In this document: positions 1 to 5,392 of the stretch, one piece after another
Position numbering within the stretch: the stretch's first letter is position 1
Layout of the letters: each line of letters begins with the position of its first letter
Source: Bacteroidota bacterium
Lineage (GTDB): Bacteria > Bacteroidota > Bacteroidia > B-17B0 > Aurantibacillaceae
Length of the DNA: 5,392 nucleotides
Reading direction: 5' to 3'
Assembly: GCA_025360565.1 (NCBI GenBank)
Contig: JANYBY010000216.1
Span: 1-5,392 of the forward strand
Position numbers and translations under genes: made by a program
Notes under the pieces: model-generated
Told to the model about the DNA's origin: nothing
Database searches by the model: none
The model's input: the letters and a program-made list of their open reading frames with translations, nothing else

Positions 1-764
1 CGGCGAAAATGGAAGATGTAAGATCGTTTTTTAAAGAACATTATAATCCAAGCAATGCCATTATGGTGGTTGCCGGAAATATTGAAACCGAAAACGTTAA
101 GAAATTGGCCCAAAAGTGGTTTGAACCTATTGAACCGGGAATAAAATTAAAAAGAAATTTACCCGTTGAGCCAAAGCAAACCGAAGCAAGAAAATTAACG
201 GTTGAAAAAGATGTACCCGCCAATGCCATTTACAAAGCCTACCACATGTGTTCGCGGCGCGATCCGGAATATCACACGGTGGATATACTTTCGGATATTT
301 TAAGCAGGGGAAATTCATCGCGTTTGTATAAATCGTTGATAAAAGACAAACAATTGTTCACTGATATTAACGCCTATGTTATGGGCGATTTAGACAAAGG
401 TCTTTTTGTGGTGAGTGGAAAGATTTCGGATGGAGTAAAGGTGGAAGAGGCCGAAAAAGCCATTTTGCAGGAATTGGAAAAAATGAAAACCGAATTAGTA
501 AGCGAGATCGAGTTGCAAAAATGTAAAAATAAAATTGAATCTACTTTAACTTTTAGCGAAACGGATGTTTTAACAAAGGCTACAAACCTTGCTATATCAG
601 AGCTTTTGGGCGATGCCGATCTGATCAATAAAGAAATTGATAATTACGCAGAAGTTACCGCTGAAAAAATAAAAGAGCAGGCAAATATTATTTTAACTGA
701 AACCAATTGCAGTACATTGTATTATTTAGCTAAAAATGTTGCCACTAAGTCACCAAGTCTCTAA
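1..764 (+). CDS. M16 family zinc peptidase, catalytic-type subunit (3' part; 5' end outside window)
   Basis: This is the C-terminal part of an M16B (pitrilysin/MPP-like) metallopeptidase. The frame is open to the left edge (first full codon at 3), and the ATG at 9 is an internal Met in the typical 'EDV..FF..HY.P.NAI.VVAGNI' segment, so it is not the start. Relatives I know are about 410 residues, so roughly 160 N-terminal residues, including the HxxEH zinc site, are missing here. The visible part has the end of the first M16 domain and the second domain: 'LSDILSRGNSSRLY', 'DKGLFVVSGK', 'KTELVSEIELQKCKNKIEST' and 'NCSTLYY' near the end. Where the partner subunit has an R/Y pair, this protein has I and T ('LIKDKQLFT'), as expected for the zinc-bearing subunit. 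Its partner is probably the M16 protein at 4251. The last codons (about 741-764) come from a repeat arm, so the C-terminus ATKSPSL is probably not native. Family assignment is firm; the substrate is unknown. Confidence 0.93.
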   Translation, partial: AKMEDVRSFFKEHYNPSNAIMVVAGNIETENVKKLAQKWFEPIEPGIKLKRNLPVEPKQTEARKLTVEKDVPANAIYKAYHMCSRRDPEYHTVDILSDILSRGNSSRLYKSLIKDKQLFTDINAYVMGDLDKGLFVVSGKISDGVKVEEAEKAILQELEKMKTELVSEIELQKCKNKIESTLTFSETDVLTKATNLAISELLGDADLINKEIDNYAEVTAEKIKEQANIILTETNCSTLYYLAKNVATKSPSL

Positions 765-820
765 GAGCCACAAAAAACTTTGTGTAAATTTGAGTCTTTG
801 TGTCTTCGTGGCAAAAAACG
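741..820. repeat. Near-palindromic repeat pair ('empty' form): inward-facing arms 741-775 and 778-820
   Basis: The left arm starts TTGCCACTAAGTCACCAAG (739 on) and the right arm ends GTCTTCGTGGCAAAAAACG. The reverse complement of the right arm aligns to the left arm without gaps: TTGCCAC, then AAG, CAC, AAG and CTC blocks match, each separated by one mismatched base. Only 2 bases lie between the arms. The right arm (43 bp) is the same length as the three arms at 2214-2256, 2284-2326 and 2351-2393. The pair fills the gap between the M16 fragment and the HD-CoaD gene, overlaps the M16 stop codon, and ends 7 bases before the next ATG. The transcript could fold into a long imperfect hairpin. No T-run follows it, so I do not call it an intrinsic terminator. 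Confidence 0.85.
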
Positions 821-827
821 ATAAAAA

Positions 828-1781
828 ATGAGCAGCATAGAAAGTATTTCGACCAGACTGAACAAATTAAAATTTCCGACCGAAGTTTTAGATTGTTACC
901 GCGAATCTCATCGTTATTATCACACAACGGAGCATTTACTGGATGTAATTGTGCAATTGGAAAAACTGAAAGAGTTTGACGATGAATTATTTTTGGCGGC
1001 GGTGTATCATGATGCCGTGTATGATCCAAAGGCGCCCGATAACGAAGAGCAATCGGCCGAATTATTTTTAACTCATGCAAAAAGCTCTGCTTTATCCGAA
1101 AAACAAAAAACGGACATCAAACAATTTATTCTCGATACAAAAACGCATAAAACTTCTTCAGAAAAATCGCAATTGCTTATAAATGCCGATCTGAATATAT
1201 TGGATCAGCCCTTTGCCAAGTTAATGGAATATGAAAGGCAGATATTTAAGGAGTATCAGTTTGTGGACTATAAAATTTATAAACCAAAACGTTTGGAAGT
1301 ATTAGAACAATTAAATAAAAATGGCCGATTAAATTTATTGATTGAATATGTAAAACACCGCAAACCTGCTATTGGCGTGTTCTGCGGTAGCTTTAACCCC
1401 TTTCATAAAGGGCATTACAATGTTTTGCAAAAAGCGGAAAAGATCTTTGATAAAGTAATTATTGCTTTCGGAAAAAATCCGGATAAAAAAGAACGCACCT
1501 GGCCAATACCAAAGATCATTCAAAACCATCAAATGGAAGAGTATTCAGGATTACTTACCGATTTTGTGGATTCATTAGGGCAGGATGTGGTTGTGGTAAG
1601 GGGACTAAGAAACTCAACAGATTTTCAGTACGAGCAAAATCAATATAGGTATATACAAGAATTAATGCCCGGTATTAAGATCGTTAATATTTTTTGTGAT
1701 AAAGAATTTGAACATATCAGCTCTTCGGGTATCCGCACCCTTGAAAAATTTAACAAACACCAAAATTATTTGTTAGATTAA
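828..1781 (+). CDS. Fusion protein: HD-type phosphohydrolase domain + CoaD-like phosphopantetheine adenylyltransferase domain
   Basis: A 317-residue soluble protein with two domains. Residues ~1-175 match the COG4339 type of predicted metal-dependent HD phosphohydrolases: H32/H36 in YYHTTEH, H61-D62 in AVYHDAVYDP, then DNEEQSAELF (71-80) and INADLNIL with D121. Residues ~180-317 are a HIGH-type nucleotidyltransferase: GSFNPFHKGH (187-196, HxGH at 193-196), IFDKVIIAFGKNPDKK (206-221), VVRGLR (256-261) followed by DF.YE, and ISSSGIR (297-303). RGLR and ISSS are CoaD signatures. CoaD joins ATP and 4'-phosphopantetheine to make dephospho-CoA. The domain is short (~137 residues against ~160): the usual F-LEER segment after NPDKK is replaced and the C-terminal helix is cut. 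It may be a diverged paralogue with another substrate, so I give no symbol. ATG 828 is the earliest possible start, since an in-frame TAA lies at 822. No Shine-Dalgarno is seen; the 5' leader is a repeat arm plus an A-rich stretch. The next gene starts 1 base after the stop. Confidence 0.9.
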   Translation: MSSIESISTRLNKLKFPTEVLDCYRESHRYYHTTEHLLDVIVQLEKLKEFDDELFLAAVYHDAVYDPKAPDNEEQSAELFLTHAKSSALSEKQKTDIKQFILDTKTHKTSSEKSQLLINADLNILDQPFAKLMEYERQIFKEYQFVDYKIYKPKRLEVLEQLNKNGRLNLLIEYVKHRKPAIGVFCGSFNPFHKGHYNVLQKAEKIFDKVIIAFGKNPDKKERTWPIPKIIQNHQMEEYSGLLTDFVDSLGQDVVVVRGLRNSTDFQYEQNQYRYIQELMPGIKIVNIFCDKEFEHISSSGIRTLEKFNKHQNYLLD

Positions 1782-1782
1782 T

Positions 1783-2211
1783 ATGCCACAAAGACCCGAA
1801 GACACAAAGGTTCACAAAGAAAATTTCTTGCCACTCACCAAGGAAGAAGAAGAAATTGGGAAAGCGGTCGTTAACGCAGCTTATATTGTTCACAAAGAAC
1901 TTGGTCCCGGATTATTGGAAAAAGTTTATGAAGTTTGTTTTTGTCATGTTTTGACAAAGGAAGGATTTTCAGTAAAACGGCAACTTGATATTCCAATCGT
2001 GTTTGATAATATAAAATTCCCCGAAGGATTACGATTGGATGTAATGATAAATGACAAGGTTATTTGTGAATTAAAGGCCCTTGAAACCGTTAACCCTGTG
2101 TGGGAAGCTCAATTATTAAGTCATATGAAACTTACCGGGAAAAGGTTAGGTTATCTTATTAATTTTGACGTTGCACTGATAAAGCATGGAATTAAAAGAA
2201 TGATATTATAA
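1783..2211 (+). CDS. GxxExxY protein (PD-(D/E)XK nuclease superfamily)
   Basis: A 142-residue protein of the GxxExxY family (PDDEXK_3-like). The name motif is G43-LL-E46-KV-Y49, within 'AAYIVHKELGPGLLEKVYE'. The nuclease-fold motif is D86 in LRLDVMIND, then E96-L-K98 in VICELKA. Q110 in 'EAQLLSHMKLTGKRLGYLINF' is also typical. All expected catalytic residues are present, so the enzyme could be active on DNA, but I know of no established biological role for this family. The homologous region begins near residue 18. Residues 1-13 (MPQRPEDTKVHKE) are encoded by a repeat arm at 1785-1819. An in-frame TAG at 1774 excludes an earlier start, and no other ATG occurs before residue 88. The gene follows the HD-CoaD stop by 1 base, but the repeat arms on both sides suggest it arrived as a unit. 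Its last codons (GIKRMIL-stop) are copied twice more downstream. Confidence 0.92.
   Translation: MPQRPEDTKVHKENFLPLTKEEEEIGKAVVNAAYIVHKELGPGLLEKVYEVCFCHVLTKEGFSVKRQLDIPIVFDNIKFPEGLRLDVMINDKVICELKALETVNPVWEAQLLSHMKLTGKRLGYLINFDVALIKHGIKRMIL
1785..1819 (+). repeat. Left arm of the repeat family, inside the start of the GxxExxY gene
   Basis: The arm has the family layout GCCAC-N-AAG-A-CNC-N-AAG, then a further CAC-N-AAG block and CACAAAG at the inner end. It is translated: the first G is the third base of the start codon ATG 1783, and the arm encodes residues 2 to about 12. It lies in the same orientation as the arm at 741-775 and opposite to those at 778-820, 2214-2256, 2284-2326 and 2351-2393. 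Confidence 0.85.
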
Positions 2212-2256
2212 CTCTTTGTGTAACTTGGTGACTTGGAGTCTTGGTGGCAAAAAACG
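1785..2256 (+). mobile_element. Putative small mobile cassette: GxxExxY gene between inverted repeat arms
   Basis: The left arm (1785-1819, GCCACAAAGACCCGAAG at its outer end) and the reverse complement of the right arm (2214-2256) align without gaps over 35 bases, with about 8 mismatches. Both have GCCAC outside and CACAAAG inside. The gene occupies the centre, between 1819 and 2214. The same arm pair occurs with nothing between at 741-820. I see no transposase, and target-site duplications cannot be defined because the outer ends are not certain. That the unit moved is an inference from the filled and empty forms. An alternative is a static repeat family that happens to flank the gene. Confidence 0.5.
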
Positions 2257-2393
2257 TGAAATTAAAAGAATGATATTATAACTCATTGTGTAACTTGGTG
2301 ACTTATTGTCATAGAGGAAAAAACTTTGGAATTAAAAGAATCTTATAACGCTTTGTGTAACTTGGTGACTTAGTGTCTTAGTGGCAAATAACG
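2188..2393 (+). repeat. Tandem array of three ~70-bp units (gene 3' end + repeat arm)
   Basis: ATTAAAAGAAT recurs at 2191, 2261 and 2331, an exact 70-base period. Each unit has the last codons and stop of the GxxExxY gene followed by a 43-base repeat arm (2214-2256, 2284-2326, 2351-2393). Unit 1 encodes the real C-terminus GIKRMIL-stop. Unit 2 would read EIKRMIL-stop, and unit 3 GIKRIL-stop with exactly 3 bases missing. TTGTGTAACTTGGTGACTT is identical in all three arms. The arm in unit 2 has decayed at its outer end (GAGGAAAAAAC in place of GTGGCAAAAAACG). Units 2 and 3 have no open frame upstream. The array fills the whole gap between the GxxExxY gene and the membrane protein gene and stops directly at the latter's ATG. 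Confidence 0.9.
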
Positions 2394-4250
2394 ATGGAAA
2401 AACACTTCAATAAAATTTTCTGGCTTACAAGCTTTGTTGTGTTTGTTATTGTTTGTCTGCGCGCGTATTGCATTCCTTTTAGCCACGATGAGGCAGCCAC
2501 ATTTTTCTTTTATATACAAAGCGATAATTATTTGCCGTACACAGCACATGTGTACACCAATAACCACGTTTTAAATTCGTGCCTTGCAAATATTTGTTAT
2601 CACATCGCCGGCTCGCACCGTTTTGTACTGCGCATTCCCAATGTTTTGGCATTTATTGTTTTATGTTTTGGGGTTTACCGTCATTTTAAATATTTTAAGT
2701 CGCTGAGTTCAAAATTAATTTTAGTTGTATTTTTTATTCTCACATTTAATTTTCTCGACTTTTTTGAATTGTGCCGTGGGTATGGCCTTTCATTCAGTTT
2801 CATGCTCTTGGGCTTATCCTATTTAACGGATTATTTTAATGAGAAAAAATTTAGCAGTTTGGTTTATTTTTCGCTTTGCTGGCAATTAGCTTTATGCGCG
2901 AACTTAATTTTGATCGGGGTCTTGTTGATATTGTTGATCTATGTTTATATTTTTCAACACCGCCAAAAAGTTTTATTAAGCGGCAAAAATATTTGGCTAC
3001 AATTGGTAAATTTATTTTTACTTTGGTTTTGGATCAAGTTTTCCTTTTTTTACAAAGAGAAGGGGGTTTTAGATTACGGGGTAGGCAACGATTATTGGCT
3101 GGTTACTTTTAAGAGTTTGATCTTTGTTGTTTTTGGGAGCGACAGTGTGTGGCTTCAGGCCTTAGTAATTATTTTGACACTTGGTGTTTTTGCTTTTTTT
3201 ATTTATCACACCTGGAAGAACGCTTTTTTCTTTAACGACCTTTTTACTTTTAAACTGGTTTATCTTCATGTGTTAGCCTTGCTTGTGGTAGCGTATTACT
3301 TACAAAAAAGAGTGTTGGATGTCAACTTTCCGGAAGATAGGACCGGTTTATTTTTCTATCTGTTTTTTGTTTTATCATTTGCTATTGTGTTGGATAATAT
3401 TCCCGCTGTTTATGGAAAAATAACCTCTTCGGTATTTTTGGCTTCATCATTGGTAATTTTTAGTTGTTCGGTAAATTTTACCGATTTTACTTCCTGGTTC
3501 TATCACACAATGCCAAAACATGTTTACGATACACTTACAAAAGAATTTGAAAAAGAAAAAAAATTATTTACTGTTGGTGGGCATAGAGTGCGTGAAATGA
3601 ATTACGCGTTTTTAAATTACAGGGGCAATTCTGTTTTAAACGGCATGGATAATTCGGAAGAAATGCAAATGAATTGCGATTATTATTTCGCACTCAAAAT
3701 AGAAAAGCCCTATTACCGGAATTTTTACGATGAAATTGATACGGATGATAAATGGGATAGAGTATTATTAAAGCGAAAAGAAGAAATTGAACATAAACCC
3801 ATCTATGAAAATAATAATAAGATGACTGTGAGCGGCAATAGGGAGTTTTACGATTTTAAAAGGTTGCCCGACACAAGTTTTAAATCACATAATCCTATTG
3901 AAGTGGAAGTGGAGTTAAATTTTGAAAAAGTACCAAAACCATTCAGGGCTTTTTTTGTAATGAGTCTGGCAAACGCTAAAGGTAAAAATGTTTATTATAA
4001 ACGCATACCATTAAACTGGATGGCCGATGATTTGAACGGAACCGTGAAATACATTAAATTAACTACGGGCAACTTACCCGATACGGTTACGGGATTCGGA
4101 GTTCATATCTGGAATATAGAGAAAGAAGAAATAAAAGTGACATTGAATACTATTAAGATCTATCAGCTTTTCGGCAAAGGAGTTGATCTAAAAATTCCCT
4201 CAAACTATTATCCGTTAATGGAAAAAATAACTAAAAAACCAATATTGTAA
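2394..4250 (+). CDS. Polytopic membrane protein, putative GT-C type glycosyltransferase with C-terminal soluble domain
   Basis: A 618-residue protein. Residues ~1-362 hold about ten hydrophobic segments, for example 8-26, 82-98, 107-124, 130-146, 169-187, 200-218, 253-271, 286-303, 317-335 and 343-360. After the first segment come D32-E33 (SHDEAATFF) and NNHVLNS (56-62), then LRIPNVLAF (79-87), CRGYGLS (127-133) and PEDRTGLFF (313-321). An acidic pair in the first outer loop, an R.Y.L motif and this topology fit GT-C enzymes (ArnT/PMT-like), which move sugars from lipid-linked donors on the outer face of the cytoplasmic membrane. The family is not certain and no substrate can be named. Residues ~365-618 are hydrophilic; the part from ~500 on (IEVEVELNF, VKYIKLTTG, EIKVTLNTIKIYQL) looks beta-rich and may be a sugar-binding-like sandwich. 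The start is fixed by an in-frame TAG at 2379. A repeat arm ends on the base before the ATG, so it provides the whole leader. The stop TAA is directly followed by the ATG of the M16 gene, suggesting co-transcription. Confidence 0.8.
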   Translation: MEKHFNKIFWLTSFVVFVIVCLRAYCIPFSHDEAATFFFYIQSDNYLPYTAHVYTNNHVLNSCLANICYHIAGSHRFVLRIPNVLAFIVLCFGVYRHFKYFKSLSSKLILVVFFILTFNFLDFFELCRGYGLSFSFMLLGLSYLTDYFNEKKFSSLVYFSLCWQLALCANLILIGVLLILLIYVYIFQHRQKVLLSGKNIWLQLVNLFLLWFWIKFSFFYKEKGVLDYGVGNDYWLVTFKSLIFVVFGSDSVWLQALVIILTLGVFAFFIYHTWKNAFFFNDLFTFKLVYLHVLALLVVAYYLQKRVLDVNFPEDRTGLFFYLFFVLSFAIVLDNIPAVYGKITSSVFLASSLVIFSCSVNFTDFTSWFYHTMPKHVYDTLTKEFEKEKKLFTVGGHRVREMNYAFLNYRGNSVLNGMDNSEEMQMNCDYYFALKIEKPYYRNFYDEIDTDDKWDRVLLKRKEEIEHKPIYENNNKMTVSGNREFYDFKRLPDTSFKSHNPIEVEVELNFEKVPKPFRAFFVMSLANAKGKNVYYKRIPLNWMADDLNGTVKYIKLTTGNLPDTVTGFGVHIWNIEKEEIKVTLNTIKIYQLFGKGVDLKIPSNYYPLMEKITKKPIL

Positions 4251-5392
4251 ATGATCAATAGAACAACAGCCCCCGCGTTTGAAACAATAAATAAAGTAGA
4301 TGTTATTCATGCCAACGCACAAAAATTAAACAATGGCATTCCGTTTTATTCCGTTAATGCCGGAAGTCAGGAAATAATTAAACTGGAATTTATTTTTAGG
4401 GCCGGCATGTATTATCAGCAAGCCCCTTTAATTGCATCCACCACCAACTCGTTGCTTGAAACGGGGACTAAATCTTATACTGCTAATCAAATAAGCGAAG
4501 GCATCGATTTTTTTGGTTCTTTTATTGAAGTAGGAGTAGGTCAAGATTACGCCACCATCACTGTTTTTTCGCTGAACAAATATTTGGAGCAAACTTTAAA
4601 ATTTATTGAGGAAGTAATAAAGTATCCGGTCTTTTCGCCCGAAGAATTAAAAATTCATATTACCAATAAAAAGCAAAAACATTTAATTAATTCGCAAAAA
4701 GTGGATGTACTTGCCAGAAGAAAATTTTCAGAATTGCTTTTCGGACCAAACCATCCTTACGGCATTGATGTAAAAGAAACCGATTTTGACAGGGTAAATA
4801 TTGACGAAGTAAATAAATTTTACGGAAAATACTATCAGTCTAAAAATTGCACCATTATTGCATCCGGTCATTTACCAAAAAATATTTTGGAGGTGCTGAA
4901 TAAATTTTTTGGCGAAAAAGAATGGGGTCAACCCGGGGTAATTGTTTCAGAAAAAATAGATCTTCAAACAACAAAACAAAAAGATCATTTTGTTGAAAGG
5001 CCCGATGCTATTCAGAGTGCCATTCGTGTTGGTAGAATTTTATTCAATAAAACGCATAAAGATTACCATCATTTTCAGGTGCTCAATGTAATATTAGGTG
5101 GTTATTTCGGTTCGCGTTTAATGGCAAATATTCGTGAAGACAAAGGTTATACATACGGCATTGGCAGTGGTTTGGCATCATTGGTAAATACGGGATATTT
5201 TTTTATTTCAACCGAAGTTGGGGCCGATGTAACTACAAAAACACTGGATGAAATTTACAAAGAAGTAAAAATTTTGCGTGAAGAATTGGTGAGCGAGTCG
5301 GAATTAGAAACCGTAAGAAATTATATGCTCGGACAATTTTTACGGAGTGTTGACGGGCCTTTTGCCCTGTCAGATAAATTTAAAGCCATTTG
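4251..5392 (+). CDS. M16 family peptidase-like protein, non-catalytic (R/Y) subunit (3' end outside window)
   Basis: The frame stays open for 380 codons to the right edge; relatives are a little over 400 residues, so only a short tail is missing. The start is ATG 4251, abutting the preceding TAA. The N-terminus MINRTTAPAF...NGIPFYSVNAGSQEIIKLEFIFRAG has no signal peptide and matches the usual start of this family. At the zinc-site position the sequence is ASTTNSLLETGT: the H, E and H of HxxEH are replaced by S63, N66 and S67, so the protein cannot bind the catalytic zinc. The second domain has GGYFGSRLMANIREDKGYTY (283-302), with R295 and Y302 spaced seven apart as in the R/Y pair of M16 partners. 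In known M16B heterodimers one subunit gives the zinc site and the other this substrate-binding pair. The protein whose 3' end is at 1-764 is the natural partner. Confidence is high for the family and good for the non-catalytic role. Confidence 0.95.
   Translation, partial: MINRTTAPAFETINKVDVIHANAQKLNNGIPFYSVNAGSQEIIKLEFIFRAGMYYQQAPLIASTTNSLLETGTKSYTANQISEGIDFFGSFIEVGVGQDYATITVFSLNKYLEQTLKFIEEVIKYPVFSPEELKIHITNKKQKHLINSQKVDVLARRKFSELLFGPNHPYGIDVKETDFDRVNIDEVNKFYGKYYQSKNCTIIASGHLPKNILEVLNKFFGEKEWGQPGVIVSEKIDLQTTKQKDHFVERPDAIQSAIRVGRILFNKTHKDYHHFQVLNVILGGYFGSRLMANIREDKGYTYGIGSGLASLVNTGYFFISTEVGADVTTKTLDEIYKEVKILREELVSESELETVRNYMLGQFLRSVDGPFALSDKFKAI

Noticed and set aside
785..792. TAAATTTG, an exact match to the Bacteroidota -7 promoter motif TAnnTTTG, 35 bases before the HD-CoaD start
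   Set aside because: There is no TTG-type -33 element at the right distance upstream, and the other arms of the same repeat carry TAACTTGG instead, so the match may be chance.
741..820. Intrinsic terminator formed by the hairpin
   Set aside because: The stem is broken by a mismatch every fourth base and is followed by A-rich sequence, not by a T-run, on the + strand. The minus-strand reading has a T-run but no gene on that strand to end.
745..1080. 111-codon open frame on the minus strand
   Set aside because: It lies across the repeat pair and the strongly supported HD domain, and its translation has no recognisable family; it is a shadow frame.
1785..2256. Integron-like gene cassette with attC-type site
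   Set aside because: The gene-plus-palindrome layout is reminiscent, but I could not find a convincing paired RYYYAAC/GTTRRRY core, and the arms lie on both sides of the gene rather than only after it.
2188..2393. Short regularly spaced direct repeats that might be a CRISPR array
   Set aside because: The 70-base units are repeated over their whole length, have no unique spacers, include a gene's 3' end, and no cas genes are present.
2876..3112. 78-codon open frame on the + strand inside the membrane protein gene
   Set aside because: The long frame continues through this region with well-formed membrane segments, so this is an out-of-frame shadow and not evidence of a frameshift.
4311..4470. 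Degraded zinc site in the second M16 protein as a sign of a pseudogene
   Set aside because: Loss of HxxEH together with an intact R/Y pair and an undisturbed frame is the normal state of the non-catalytic M16 partner, not decay.

Overview
The window is AT-rich, tightly packed, has all genes on the + strand, and lacks clear Shine-Dalgarno sequences. Together with its protein families, this points to a member of the Bacteroidota. The best indicators are two M16 peptidase genes that closely match the paired M16 proteins I know from Flavobacteriales/Cytophagales-type genomes, and a GxxExxY protein. I do not assign a genus.

Layout. Positions 1-764 hold the 3' part of an M16 peptidase, from the subunit whose relatives carry the HxxEH zinc site; that site lies left of the window. 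A near-palindromic repeat follows (741-820). Next comes a two-domain protein at 828-1781, an HD-type phosphohydrolase domain (COG4339-like) fused to a CoaD-like phosphopantetheine adenylyltransferase domain. At 1783-2211 is a GxxExxY protein (PD-(D/E)XK nuclease fold). Its start codon lies in one arm of the same repeat family, and an inverted arm follows its stop. The stretch 2188-2393 is a tandem array of three ~70-bp units, each made of the last codons of the GxxExxY gene plus one repeat arm. At 2394-4250 is a polytopic membrane protein that looks like a GT-C type glycosyltransferase with a C-terminal soluble domain. It abuts (TAA-ATG) the second M16 protein, 4251 to the right edge. That protein lacks the zinc site and carries the R/Y pair of the non-catalytic partner subunit.

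How it fits together. The two M16 proteins are complementary halves of one heterodimeric peptidase. Their genes are commonly neighbours in this phylum, but here a three-gene block separates them. Six copies of one 35-43 bp repeat arm occur, all in the three gaps between 741 and 2393 and none elsewhere. Two arms face each other almost directly (741-820), giving an 'empty' palindrome. Two others face each other around the GxxExxY gene (1785-2256), giving a 'filled' version. The simplest reading is a small mobile or formerly mobile cassette family in which a nuclease gene sits at the centre of a palindrome. This is the most interesting part of the window. No RNA genes, CRISPR arrays or convincing intrinsic terminators were found, and no gene-free stretch exceeds about 180 bases.
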